DNA from: Ignavibacteria bacterium
Lineage (GTDB): Bacteria > Bacteroidota > Ignavibacteria > OLB7
Assembly (NCBI GenBank): GCA_020635205.1
Contig: JACKAE010000002.1
Coordinates: 806,001 to 870,000 of the forward strand
Length of the DNA stretch: 64,000 bases
Direction of reading: 5' to 3'
The notes beneath the pieces were generated by a model that was given only the letters and a program-made list of their open reading frames with translations, made no database searches and was not told where the DNA came from. Both the position numbers and the translations under genes were made by a program. Within the stretch, counting starts at the first letter, position 1; each line of letters begins with the position of its first letter. Below, piece by piece: positions 33,340 through 41,636 of the stretch.

Positions 33340-35571
33340 TTGACCTTGAACGATCAGATTTTTAAGCGGACACTGATCACCAGTGCCCTTCCATACGCAA
33401 ACGGATATAGTCATCTCGGGCATCTTGCCGGAGCATACCTTCCAGCCGATATATACACCCGGTTTCTCCGAGCGTGCGGTGAAGAGGTGATCCACATCTC
33501 TGGCTCGGACGAAAATGGTGTGCCAATCACAATTTCTGCCGATCAAGAAGGAGTCACTCCGCAGGAGATCGCCGACAAATATCATTTTGAAAATGAGCGT
33601 GCATTCCGTGCCGTCGGCATTGACTTCGACATCTTCGGCAGAACAAGTTGGGAGAAGCACCATGAGACGGCACGGGAGTTCTTCTTAGCGCTTTGGGAGG
33701 CAGGATACTTCACAGAGAAGGAGGAACAGCAGTTCTACGATCCAGTTGCTAAGCAGTTCTTGCCTGACCGTTATGTGGAGGGGATCTGCCCCAACTGCGG
33801 GAACGACAAAGCGCGTGGTGACCAGTGCGATAATTGTTCTGCGACATACAACCAAATCGAACTGAAGAATCCGGTCAGTAAAATATCGGGCACAACCCCA
33901 GAGTTGCGAACCACAAAACATGCCTACCTGAAGTTAGGGGAGTTCCAGAAGCGACTCGAAGCCTACATCGAGAGTCACCGAGATGAGTGGCGCGACCACG
34001 TACTACAACAGTCACGTAGCTGGCTGAAGTCGGGGCTTGGTGACAGGGCAATGACGCGCGATCTCGACTGGGGGATTGACGTTCCAGTTGAGGGGTACGA
34101 GAACAAAAAACTTTACGTCTGGTTCGACGCTCCGTTCGGTTATATCACCAACACAAAAGTGCTCTGCGAAGAGCGGGGTGAGCCAGAAGGGTGGCGTCGT
34201 TGGTGGCAAGATTCCGACACCCGCTACGTAGCCTTCATCGGCAAGGATAACATTGTCTTCCACACCTTGATATTCCCAGCAACGTTGATGGGATATAACG
34301 ATTCAGCCGCGGCTCGTACTGCTGACGGAAGCTCCGCATCCCACTACATTCTTCCAGACAACGTGCCAGCCTGCGAGTTCCTGAATTTGGAGGGACGGAA
34401 GTTCTCGAAGTCGAACAACTGGGGGATTGACATCCGCGATTACGTTGCCGAGTACGAACCGGATCCACTCCGCTACACACTTGCAGCCAATCTTCCTGAG
34501 AACAAGGATGCTGACTTCACTTGGAAGGAGTATCAGGCGAGACTGAACAACGAGTTGGCCGACATCTTGGGCAACTTCGTCAACAGGACAACAACCTTTG
34601 TTACGCGCTACTATGGTGGCGAGGTCCCTCCGCTGACAACATCGGAGAAAGAAGAGCTTGTGCGGCAGTTGCTCTCGCAAGACCTTGAGCACTTCGCCGA
34701 GAACAACGCTCCGAGGGAGATTATCCTAAACGATCTTCGCCCAAAGTTCATGAAGTACTTCACGGAATCTGACCTGACGATGCTTCTGGAGATTGCGCAA
34801 GCTCCCTCCCGCATTGCAGCCTGCTATCGTTCGTTCCGATACCGTGATGCCTTGTTGGAGACGATGAACGTAGCCCGTGCAGCAAACAAGTACTTCAACG
34901 ATTCGGAGCCGTGGCGGACGCGCAAGGATGACCCCGAGCGGTGCGGAACTACGTTGAACATCTGCTTGCAGGTTGTCCGTTCGCTTGCCATTCTCTTCGA
35001 GCCGTTGATACCCTTTACGGCATCGAAGCTTTGGAGTGCGTTAAATCTTGAGAAGGGGGAGGGCGATAGTTGGTGGAGCGCGGCTGAGTTGCACCTGAAG
35101 GCTAAGCATCCAATCAGCGAGCCAACTATCCTCTTCGAGAAGTTTACCGATGAGCAAGTCGAGAGAGAGGTAGCGAAACTCGGCACGTCGAGCGAGGTTG
35201 CAACTGAAGAGGAGGTAGAAGTTGAGTTGAAGCCAGAAGTGTCGATTGAGGATGTGATGAAGCTGGACCTTCGGGTGGCAACAATTCTTGAAGCCGAGAA
35301 GGTGAAGAAGTCAAACAAGCTGCTGAAGCTACAACTGCAAATTGGAAATCTGAGAAGACAGATCGTTGCTGGCGTTGCGAAGGGGTACAAACCTGAAGAG
35401 CTAATCGGAAAACGAATTGTGGTTGTTGCCAACCTAAAGCCAGCAACGTTGATGGGGGTAGAATCTCAGGGAATGCTCTTGGCTGCGAATGCTCCCGGAG
35501 GCTCCGATGAACCGCCGATTCTCCTAACGTTAATGGAGGAGCGAGGGCAAGATGGATTTGAGGTTCGGTAG
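33340..35571 (+). CDS. metG: Methionyl-tRNA synthetase with C-terminal tRNA-binding domain
   Basis: Class I synthetase charging tRNA-Met. The 743-residue product has the HIGH-like GYSHLGHLAG, a zinc knuckle CPNCGNDKARGDQCDNC in the connective peptide, and the KFSKSNNWG form of KMSKS near residue 354. The helical anticodon-binding domain (about 420-590) is followed by an EMAP/Trbp111-like module (about 640-743: MKLDLRVATILEAEKVKKSNKLL, RIVVVANLKPATLMGVESQGMLLAA), the dimerising form of MetRS. The start is not ATG: TTG 33340 or TTG 33346 gives the family N-terminus FKRTLITSALPYANG. The left end sits directly behind a heptad-repeat arm with no clear Shine-Dalgarno. Confidence 0.95.
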   Translation: MTLNDQIFKRTLITSALPYANGYSHLGHLAGAYLPADIYTRFLRACGEEVIHISGSDENGVPITISADQEGVTPQEIADKYHFENERAFRAVGIDFDIFGRTSWEKHHETAREFFLALWEAGYFTEKEEQQFYDPVAKQFLPDRYVEGICPNCGNDKARGDQCDNCSATYNQIELKNPVSKISGTTPELRTTKHAYLKLGEFQKRLEAYIESHRDEWRDHVLQQSRSWLKSGLGDRAMTRDLDWGIDVPVEGYENKKLYVWFDAPFGYITNTKVLCEERGEPEGWRRWWQDSDTRYVAFIGKDNIVFHTLIFPATLMGYNDSAAARTADGSSASHYILPDNVPACEFLNLEGRKFSKSNNWGIDIRDYVAEYEPDPLRYTLAANLPENKDADFTWKEYQARLNNELADILGNFVNRTTTFVTRYYGGEVPPLTTSEKEELVRQLLSQDLEHFAENNAPREIILNDLRPKFMKYFTESDLTMLLEIAQAPSRIAACYRSFRYRDALLETMNVARAANKYFNDSEPWRTRKDDPERCGTTLNICLQVVRSLAILFEPLIPFTASKLWSALNLEKGEGDSWWSAAELHLKAKHPISEPTILFEKFTDEQVEREVAKLGTSSEVATEEEVEVELKPEVSIEDVMKLDLRVATILEAEKVKKSNKLLKLQLQIGNLRRQIVAGVAKGYKPEELIGKRIVVVANLKPATLMGVESQGMLLAANAPGGSDEPPILLTLMEERGQDGFEVR

Positions 35572-35615
35572 TTGTTTGCTCTGTGAACCTCCCTTTCTAC
35601 TCTGGTGATCTTTCT

Positions 35616-37064
35616 ATGCTTGTCGTCAAATTTGGTGGATCGATATTGAACGGCGCGGAAGGACTTCAACTTGCCTGCGGTGAGGTGGAGCAGCTTCCCC
35701 GTCCACTTCTTGTGGTTGTAAGTGCTTTCGAGGATGTTACTAACAGACTTGAGCGAGTGGCAGAGCTTGCCTTGGTTCAGAAGTCAGAGGCTGAGCAAGC
35801 TGCTGATAGTCTTTTCGAAGATCATCGCCAGATTGCTCGCGAGATGCTCTCCACAACTGCGTATAAAAGTTGGGATCAAGAGGTTAGGGAGTGGGAAGAG
35901 CGGCTAAGGCGGATCATTGAAGGTCTTGCAATCGTCGGCGAGCTTTCACCCCGCACGCTCGACTTAGTCGTTCACTTCGGGGAGCGACTCTCTTCATCAC
36001 TTGTTGGGAGAGCAATTAGTGCTCCTGTGATCTCGGCAACCAATCTGCTTATCACCGATGAAAACCACCGCTTTGCTCGCGTTGACCTCGAACTGAGTCG
36101 TGAGCGTGTTCAGGAACACCTTCAGCCGTTATTGCAGATTGCGAAGAGAGATAAAGGAGAGGTAGGAGCAGATCAACTCAGTCAGGTTATTGAGGAGAGA
36201 GGGGGAGTGGAGGGATCACCTGAAGTGGAAGGCCGGAGAGGTGATGCGGTAGAAAGTTCACTAAGAGAGGAGAATGCTTCCGGGATAGTCGTCACCGAAG
36301 GTTATATCGCGCGAGGAAGGGGAGGGGAGATTACGACGATGGGACGTGAAAGCTCCGATTTCTCAGCAGCACTCTTCGGGGAACTTCTCGGAGCCTCCGA
36401 GGTGAGAATCTACACCGGTGTTCCCGGCATTATGACAGCCGACCCAGCGATAATTCCTGACGCGCAAACGATACCACAAATGAGTTATGGAATGGCGCGG
36501 GAGATCGCCTCGCTCGGCGCAAAGGTGATTCACCCCCGCACCGTTCGTCCAGTAGAACGTGCTAACATCCCTCTCGTTTTCAACGACTTGAGTGGAGCTG
36601 TAAGCGTGATTGATGGAGATGAGAGTGGAGAGGCATTTTCGATCACGGCACTCTATCAGGCATCGCTCCTAACCTTTAAAGTTGACAGAACAGATACCAC
36701 TCTTTCTCCCCTTCTGGACTTGCTTCTCCGAACTACACCCTTCATCCGTTCTACCCGTTCGGGGCGGATACTCCACGTTCTCGTTCCCATTGCAGAGTAT
36801 AACCCGGAGACTCTCATTCGCAAAGCAAAGGTTGCTGATCTCATACTGGAATACTCTGCCACACCTGTCTCAGTTGTCTCCTCAGTCCGGCAGCAAGGTA
36901 TCGGGGGAGAGGATGCTACACGATTTCTCTCTGCTATCGGCGAGATACCGATCCGTTCCATCTGGAGCGATTCTACAGAGCGATCAATTTCTGCTCTTGT
37001 GGATCCGATCCACGCCAGCGATATTGTCCGGGCGCTCCACCGGCAATTTCTATCCGGCTTGTAA
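35616..37064 (+). CDS. lysC: Aspartokinase
   Basis: Catalyses ATP-dependent phosphorylation of aspartate, the first step toward Lys, Met and Thr. The 482-residue product begins MLVVKFGGSIL (phosphate-binding KFGGS) and has VVHFGERLSS, TTMGRESSDFSAALFGELL (substrate-binding region) and YTGVPGIMTADPAIIPDAQTIPQMSYGMAREIASLGAKVIHPRT. Two ACT-like regulatory modules occupy about residues 330-480, consistent with feedback control. A variable charged insert (about 180-220, including RGGVEGSPEVEGRRGD) precedes VVTEGYIARGRGGEITTMG. ATG 35616 is preferred to the upstream GTG 35583 by homology. No homoserine dehydrogenase fusion. metG ends 44 bases upstream. Confidence 0.9.
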   Translation: MLVVKFGGSILNGAEGLQLACGEVEQLPRPLLVVVSAFEDVTNRLERVAELALVQKSEAEQAADSLFEDHRQIAREMLSTTAYKSWDQEVREWEERLRRIIEGLAIVGELSPRTLDLVVHFGERLSSSLVGRAISAPVISATNLLITDENHRFARVDLELSRERVQEHLQPLLQIAKRDKGEVGADQLSQVIEERGGVEGSPEVEGRRGDAVESSLREENASGIVVTEGYIARGRGGEITTMGRESSDFSAALFGELLGASEVRIYTGVPGIMTADPAIIPDAQTIPQMSYGMAREIASLGAKVIHPRTVRPVERANIPLVFNDLSGAVSVIDGDESGEAFSITALYQASLLTFKVDRTDTTLSPLLDLLLRTTPFIRSTRSGRILHVLVPIAEYNPETLIRKAKVADLILEYSATPVSVVSSVRQQGIGGEDATRFLSAIGEIPIRSIWSDSTERSISALVDPIHASDIVRALHRQFLSGL

Positions 37065-37109
37065 GTCACTGGCAGCATATTCGCTCTATTGTGGACTCTA
37101 TTGAACAGT

Positions 37110-39050
37110 ATGGGGAGAAGAGATATTACATTACCCGGCAGGCTGCTCTTCACGATTGCAATCGTGCTCCTTATCGGGCGACCACTTCGCGCACAGGTTC
37201 CGAGCTTCCCTGACTCGCTCCACCCACAATCGTTAGTTACTCGCACCGAACGATTTGCATCTACCCACAACGCATCTCTTGGGTTCAACTATGAAATCAG
37301 TCAGGCTCCCTTCACCGGTCTTTTCAAAACCTATGTCCTCTCTTCCACAACACTGCTCGGTTCCCCCGTTACCAGAGATCAAGTTGACCTGATGGCCGAC
37401 ATGCAGTACGAACTACCCTCACCAGTGAACCTCTTCCTCTTGATTGAGGGGACAATGAGCAACGATATTGGTGCGGACGAGTTGATTCCGGGATTGAACA
37501 ACACGGCAGTTACGTTTGCTGGGATTGGAGGGAGAGCAGAGGATCAAGAGGGGAACCGGGCTGCGATTGCTGTCGGAGGAGCATACAATCGTCAGTTGAA
37601 CACTGAAGATGCAGGGGGAGGGTTCTACGGGGATATTGCCGGGCACAAAACGATTGGAGGTTATAATATCTCACTCGCTGGGAACGGCAGGTGGCACAAT
37701 ACATCCCCACGAATTAACGGGAACCTACTCCTAAACACAAGTCTCGATCGTGACTTCGGCGACGGGGTTTACCTCTCTGCCTTGGCCGATTGGGAGGTGG
37801 ATCACGATGATCTTTACATCAGGCGACGTGAAGAAGATATTCTTCAGTATGGTGGAGAGACCTTCGAGGGGATTTTGAAGAGGCGGGAGCGTAGTTTCCG
37901 GTTCACCTCGTTCCTTCTCTACCCAGTGAGTGATCGTGTCGGCTTTGATGTTGACGTTTCCGTAGTTAGTAATGGGATCGGTCGGCTTGAATCGGAGGAG
38001 GGATTGCCCCCAACACCACGCGAGCCAGAGCCGTATGAGTTTAACCAGCAAGATGGTTCAGTGGGGGGATCGTTCGGCTCCTGGTACAGCACTCCAGCAC
38101 TTTACCTAACCGCCCGATTAAACTATCGCACAAGTCAGCAGGAGAATTTAGTTGATCCTGTAGGGGATGTTCCCGAGGTAGAGTTACGTCGAAAGCGAAA
38201 GACGAGTGCCTTCAACGATTATCTCTCAAGTTATCTTCAATTCGCTGGAACTGCTGAGTATCGGCTTGGACGGCACGATACACTTGGGGTAAACGGCTCG
38301 ATCGGCATCTACCGGTATGACACCCCCGACACCACGAATTACTTCGACAAAGATGAGAAGACGGTTACCTCGGAGTTCCGCTACGCCCGACGCTTCAGTC
38401 GGCTGCTCTGGTTCCAGACAACTGGGCAAGTGTTTCTTACCCACTTGGTCTATCTATTCGGACAGAATAGCAACGACAACAACTGGAATCGGCTGATTCG
38501 TCTGTCGCCAACCGTTCACTATCACTTCCCAGAAGTGATGGAAAATCGTTTGGAGGCAGAGCTGACAGCGAACTATACCGACTACGATTTTGAGGGGAGG
38601 ACACAGAACATTCGAGGAAGATCGTTCCGTGAACTTGCTATTCGTGACTCACTTGTTCTCTATCTTTCGCGAAAGTATGGTTTGGTGGCTGCCGGTGAAC
38701 TTCGTGTGGCCGAGCGTGGGAGTTTTAGTTGGAAAGATTTTGCGGAGAGCCTGCTGGAGCGGGCGCGGACGGAACTGGTTGAGATGGAACTGTTCTCTGG
38801 TCGCGACTCAACAGCGCAGTTCGGTTTCGGAGGAAAGCTCTCTCGCGTTCGGACCTTTCGGGCTGATCCGCGTGGAGAAATGCTACCATTTTCTGACCGA
38901 ACATCGATTGGCCCAACAGTGCACATATCTCTTCCAGTCACAGAACGAACTCGTCTGGAAGCAGATGGATGGTGGGAACACCGATTCGACGAAAGTGAGC
39001 TGGTTGGCAAAACTCCCTGGCTATTTCTGACACTCGATCTGAAATTATAA
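37110..39050 (+). CDS. Large outer-membrane beta-barrel-like protein
   Basis: A 646-residue protein with a signal peptide (MGRRDITLPGRLLFTIAIVLLIGRPLRAQ) and alternating amphipathic strands through the whole chain (NASLGFNYEISQAPFTGLFKTYV, NLFLLIEGTMSND, FRFTSFLLYPVSDRVGFDVDVSVVSNG, SSYLQFAGTAEYRLGRHDTLGVNGSIGIYRYD). It ends TPWLFLTLDLKL, where alternate hydrophobic residues suit a terminal beta strand. No TonB plug or OmpA domain is seen, and I recognise no named family. The TTG at 37089 is an alternative start but ATG 37110 leaves a cleaner signal. It may be co-transcribed with the RsbW-like gene 24 bases downstream. Confidence 0.72.
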   Translation: MGRRDITLPGRLLFTIAIVLLIGRPLRAQVPSFPDSLHPQSLVTRTERFASTHNASLGFNYEISQAPFTGLFKTYVLSSTTLLGSPVTRDQVDLMADMQYELPSPVNLFLLIEGTMSNDIGADELIPGLNNTAVTFAGIGGRAEDQEGNRAAIAVGGAYNRQLNTEDAGGGFYGDIAGHKTIGGYNISLAGNGRWHNTSPRINGNLLLNTSLDRDFGDGVYLSALADWEVDHDDLYIRRREEDILQYGGETFEGILKRRERSFRFTSFLLYPVSDRVGFDVDVSVVSNGIGRLESEEGLPPTPREPEPYEFNQQDGSVGGSFGSWYSTPALYLTARLNYRTSQQENLVDPVGDVPEVELRRKRKTSAFNDYLSSYLQFAGTAEYRLGRHDTLGVNGSIGIYRYDTPDTTNYFDKDEKTVTSEFRYARRFSRLLWFQTTGQVFLTHLVYLFGQNSNDNNWNRLIRLSPTVHYHFPEVMENRLEAELTANYTDYDFEGRTQNIRGRSFRELAIRDSLVLYLSRKYGLVAAGELRVAERGSFSWKDFAESLLERARTELVEMELFSGRDSTAQFGFGGKLSRVRTFRADPRGEMLPFSDRTSIGPTVHISLPVTERTRLEADGWWEHRFDESELVGKTPWLFLTLDLKL

Positions 39051-39074
39051 ATCTGGAGAAATAAACGAGGGGCT

Positions 39075-39497
39075 ATGAACCAAAGAGAATCGGTACTAAT
39101 CGACGAAACGTTTCAGAGTGACCGGCGAAGACTCTCCAGTCTTCCTCGCGATCTCGAGAATCTTCGAAGCAAATGTCCGATGGGGGATGAGAACTTCCAC
39201 AACCTTGTGATTGTCCTAACCGAAGCGGTGGCCAACGCCATCAACCACGGAAACAGAAGAGATGAATCGAAGCGTGTGCGGCTCTTTGTGGAGTGCGTTT
39301 CGGAGGGGATTCGGTGTGTTGTGGAAGATGAAGGAGAGGGATTTGATCCAGATGAGATTGCCGATCCGGTTGCGCCAGAAAATTTGCTGAGTGAGGGGGG
39401 AAGGGGAATGTTCATCATCCGTGCGCTTACAAAAGAACTGCACGTCGAGAAGATCGAAGGGGGAACAAGAGTGGAGTTCGTCTGTGCCAGATCGTAG
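39075..39497 (+). CDS. RsbW-like serine kinase / anti-sigma ATPase
   Basis: A 140-residue GHKL ATPase of the HATPase_c_2 class. N box: LTEAVANAINHGNRRD; G1: VEDEGEGFDPDEI; G2: EGGRGMFIIRALTKELH; final strand GTRVEFV. Proteins of this size and layout (RsbW, SpoIIAB, BtrW) phosphorylate STAS anti-sigma-factor antagonists and bind sigma factors in partner-switching systems. No STAS protein or PP2C phosphatase is adjacent, so partners must be elsewhere. The stop overlaps the start region of the next membrane protein by 14 bases. Confidence 0.9.
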   Translation: MNQRESVLIDETFQSDRRRLSSLPRDLENLRSKCPMGDENFHNLVIVLTEAVANAINHGNRRDESKRVRLFVECVSEGIRCVVEDEGEGFDPDEIADPVAPENLLSEGGRGMFIIRALTKELHVEKIEGGTRVEFVCARS

Positions 39498-40923
39498 AGA
39501 GAAGTTCTCACTAATTCCGGGTCTGCTCGTCGCGCTCGGACTCCTTCCACTTCTCTACCTTGGTGACCTCCGGGAGCACGTGTTGACCTATGCGGTTCTC
39601 GCCGTGGCCACAACTTTTCTCCTCTACAGCGGAATCTTCTTGATTCGGCGACAACAGATTCCGATTCGTCCGCGTGATCTTCTTCTGGTTGCCCTTCTCC
39701 TCCGCGCACTCACCTTCCCACTTCAACCATCACTCTCCGACGATGCTTGGCGCTATCTCTGGGATGGCAGGCTCCTGTTGAACGGCCTCAACCCCTACCA
39801 CCACATTCCAGCCGACACAGCCTTAGCTGAATTTCACGATCAACTCTTTGCACTGCAAGGATACCCGGAAACCAACACAATCTATCCCCCCGTCGCACAG
39901 ACAATCTTTGCAACCTCGATGGCGATTGCCGAGCCGTTTGGAGATCATCCACTGGTCGGCTTCTACATCTGGAAAGTCTTTCTGATTGCTGGAGAGATGT
40001 TTGCTATCTGGCTTTTGCTACTTCTTCTCAAGCGGTGGAGAATTCCACTCTACGGAGCGGCACTCTACGCCTGGCATCCCCTTGTTCTGGTAGAGATTGC
40101 TGGGCAGGGACACACCGATGGGTTGTGGGTTCTGGCGTTGGGAATCGCCGTTGTTGGATTTGCGTTGGGGAAGAGGGGGGGGGAAGGACTCGCGGGAGAT
40201 TCTTCGGTGAAGGAAAAGAGAGTGAGTATAGCCGGTGGTGGTGGTCTTCCCGGACTCGGCTTCGGGATTGGAGCGCGCCTTTTCCCCTTAGTTATTCTCC
40301 CGGTTTGGCTCCGCTTCCTCGACCGCCGTCGCGCTCTTCTCGGAATCGTTCTTGCATTACCCTTTGCACTTACACTCGCTCTCTTCCTCGATCCCGAAGC
40401 CTTCAATCGCTACACAACTGTTGCAGCCCGCTTCACCAACTACTACGAGTTCAACGGAGGAATCTATCGGGGGATAAAGTGGATATTGGATGAGTTCCAC
40501 CTGAAGCCTTCGAACCAGATTGCCGGACGAATCGTCACTGGAGCAATGCTCCTCGGCATCGGGGCGATCACACTCTGGCCACTGAGGCGGCGGACACTCT
40601 CAGCACTGCTCGGTCGGGTACTTGGGATTATCACACTACAAATTGCTCTGACCGCAAAAGTTCATATCTGGTACTTCGTTGCCCCACTCTTTCTCTTGGC
40701 AATCACAAACAACCGCCGCTTCGCACTCCTCTGGTACTGGGCAGCCCTCGTTGCTCCGCTTACGTACCTCTACTACGCAGTCGACCCAAATTTTGAACAA
40801 CCGTGGGTTCTTTGGCTTGAGTGGGGTGGGATGGGAGTGTTGTACGTGGTTGGGGAGGTGTGGGGGAGGAGGAAGCTGAAAATTGAGAAAAATGTTTTTC
40901 TCAATCTGGAATCAAAAGTCTGA
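39484..40923 (+). CDS. Multi-pass glycosyltransferase-like (GT87/mannosyltransferase-type) protein
   Basis: A 479-residue integral membrane protein with about 11-12 hydrophobic segments. The first periplasmic loop carries SDDAWRYLWDGRLLLNGLNPYHHIP, the acidic-pair plus NPY signature of polyprenyl-phosphate-dependent C-type glycosyltransferases (GT87, DUF2029, MptA/B-like). It also has YPPVAQTIFATSMAI and AYAWHPLVLVEIAGQGHTDG-like segments. The start is inferred as GTG 39484, overlapping the RsbW-like gene by 14 bases; the open frame upstream lies wholly within that gene. A run of nine G (40175-40183) falls in a hydrophilic loop, and the last codons overlap a heptad-like repeat. Donor and acceptor sugars cannot be predicted. 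Confidence 0.78.
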   Translation: MPDRREKFSLIPGLLVALGLLPLLYLGDLREHVLTYAVLAVATTFLLYSGIFLIRRQQIPIRPRDLLLVALLLRALTFPLQPSLSDDAWRYLWDGRLLLNGLNPYHHIPADTALAEFHDQLFALQGYPETNTIYPPVAQTIFATSMAIAEPFGDHPLVGFYIWKVFLIAGEMFAIWLLLLLLKRWRIPLYGAALYAWHPLVLVEIAGQGHTDGLWVLALGIAVVGFALGKRGGEGLAGDSSVKEKRVSIAGGGGLPGLGFGIGARLFPLVILPVWLRFLDRRRALLGIVLALPFALTLALFLDPEAFNRYTTVAARFTNYYEFNGGIYRGIKWILDEFHLKPSNQIAGRIVTGAMLLGIGAITLWPLRRRTLSALLGRVLGIITLQIALTAKVHIWYFVAPLFLLAITNNRRFALLWYWAALVAPLTYLYYAVDPNFEQPWVLWLEWGGMGVLYVVGEVWGRRKLKIEKNVFLNLESKV

Positions 40924-40930
40924 AATCCTC
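40895..40930. repeat. Heptad-like repeat overlapping the end of the glycosyltransferase-like gene
   Basis: Units AATCTGG, AATCAAA, AGTCTGA, AATCCTC run over the stop codon at 40921-40923. Just before it, ATTGAGAAAAA (40882-40892) and TTTTTCTCAAT (40895-40905) form a perfect 11-bp inverted repeat within the last codons. Confidence 0.55.
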
Positions 40931-41115
40931 TACCTCTCAGCCTCTGTCACTCTGAAGTCTGATGAAGAGTCTCGCAGGAATGCTCAGAGCAAACTCATCA
41001 CTTGATTATGATGGCGAGATGCGGTGCTGCTTTCATATGAGGTTGAAAATGTGTGGTTTTCTGGAGGTGTCTTTTCAGTACTTAGCCCCGTTCGCAAGAG
41101 CGAGAAAAGGATTGA

Positions 41116-41230
41116 ATGAGACCCAAGCCCCACAGGGTGGGGCGATAGTCCAACAAGGGATAAGGAACGGTTGCCAATTAAGTGGGATTCTCAGGCTTCC
41201 TCAGTTTCGCCCCGCACGCGGGGCTTTTTG
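41116..41230 (+). ncRNA. Candidate structured RNA ending in a terminator
   Basis: No protein frame explains this stretch. It starts near ATGAGACCC, contains a perfect 7-bp hairpin GCCCCAC/GTGGGGC (41127-41143), then GATAGTCC, which can pair with the GAC just before the hairpin, then AACAAGGGATAAGGAACGG, and ends in a Rho-independent terminator (41209-41229). The ATGAGAC start and GAC...GTC closing stem recall HEARO (IscB omega) RNAs, but I could not compare it with a covariance model and no IscB-like gene is present. It may equally be an unrelated small RNA or a remnant of a mobile element. Confidence 0.35.
41209..41229 (+). terminator. Rho-independent terminator
   Basis: GCCCCGC (41209-41215) pairs perfectly with GCGGGGC (41218-41224), followed by TTTTT. 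No protein gene lies immediately upstream (nearest stop 40923), which supports a short RNA transcript ending here. Confidence 0.8.
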
Positions 41231-41246
41231 GTGTAGAGAGGTCTTG

Positions 41247-41270
41247 AACCCCGCTCTTGCGAGCAGGGTT
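41247..41270. repeat. REP-like hairpin
   Basis: AACCC-C-GCTC (41247-41256) and GAGC-A-GGGTT (41261-41270) pair except for one C/A mismatch, around a TTGC loop. A partly related half-hairpin (GTTCGCAAGAGCGAG) lies at about 41088-41103. Confidence 0.5.
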
Positions 41271-41319
41271 ATGAACTATGAACCTGATATTTCTGAGAAT
41301 GAGAGGTCAAATAGGACTT

Positions 41320-41358
41320 GCTCTCGATTATTCGAGAGGAAGAAATTGGGATTGAAAC
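41320..41358. other. Solitary CRISPR-repeat-like sequence
   Basis: CTCTCG (41321-41326) pairs with CGAGAG (41333-41338), and the unit ends GGGATTGAAAC, the 3' terminus typical of many type I/III CRISPR repeats. Only one copy is present and no cas gene is in the window, so this is at most a relic or a look-alike. A weaker relative (hairpin followed by GGATTGAAT) is at 41088-41117. Confidence 0.25.
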
Positions 41359-41417
41359 TTCCTCACAAAGCCCTACTTGTGCAGCCGAGGGTGAACTCCT
41401 ATATTTGCGCTCCAATC

Positions 41418-41491
41418 GGGGCTATGGCACAGCTGGTTAGCGCGCTACCTTGACATGGTAGAGGTCACAGGTTCGAGTCCTGTTAGCCCCA
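41418..41491 (+). tRNA. tRNA-Val (anticodon GAC)
   Basis: Acceptor GGGGCTA (41418-41424) pairs with TAGCCCC (41484-41490), discriminator A41491. Anticodon arm CTACC/GGTAG around TTGACAT gives GAC (Val). The T arm CACAG / CTGTT with loop GTTCGAGTC-type sequence is present. No encoded CCA. Confidence 0.97.
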
Positions 41492-41494
41492 CTT

Positions 41495-41540
41495 AAGAGG
41501 ACTGATTCTGGTTTACTGGAGTCGGTCCTCTTTCTTTTCT
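41495..41540 (+). terminator. Terminator of tRNA-Val
   Basis: A 14-bp stem (41495-41508 with 41519-41532; outer part AAGAGGAC/GTCCTCTT) with G-U pairs only in the inner part, followed by TCTTTTCT. Confidence 0.88.
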
Positions 41541-41588
41541 ACAGAATTTCTTTTCATTCATGGCAGAAAAGAAGTAGCGTTATTAATT

Positions 41589-41636
41589 CTCCAATACCCA
41601 ACCCGAAATCAAAACCCCTCAATCACAATCCACATA
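41589..41636. repeat. Heptad-like repeat over the end of a small lipoprotein gene
   Basis: Units CCAATAC, CCAACCC, GAAATCA, AAACCCC, TCAATCA, CAATCCA, CATAAAC repeat loosely every 7 bases. The array contains the stop codon and last codons of the minus-strand lipoprotein gene ending at 41619. Confidence 0.55.

Noticed and set aside
34824..35432. 202-codon Ser-rich minus-strand frame within metG
   Set aside because: Antisense shadow of the MetRS anticodon-binding and tRNA-binding domains; composition is an effect of the sense codons.
39113..39709. 198-codon minus-strand frame over the RsbW-like gene
   Set aside because: Shadow of two supported plus-strand genes.
41088..41358. A CRISPR array
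   Set aside because: Only one or two diverged repeat-like units without regular spacing, spacers or cas genes.
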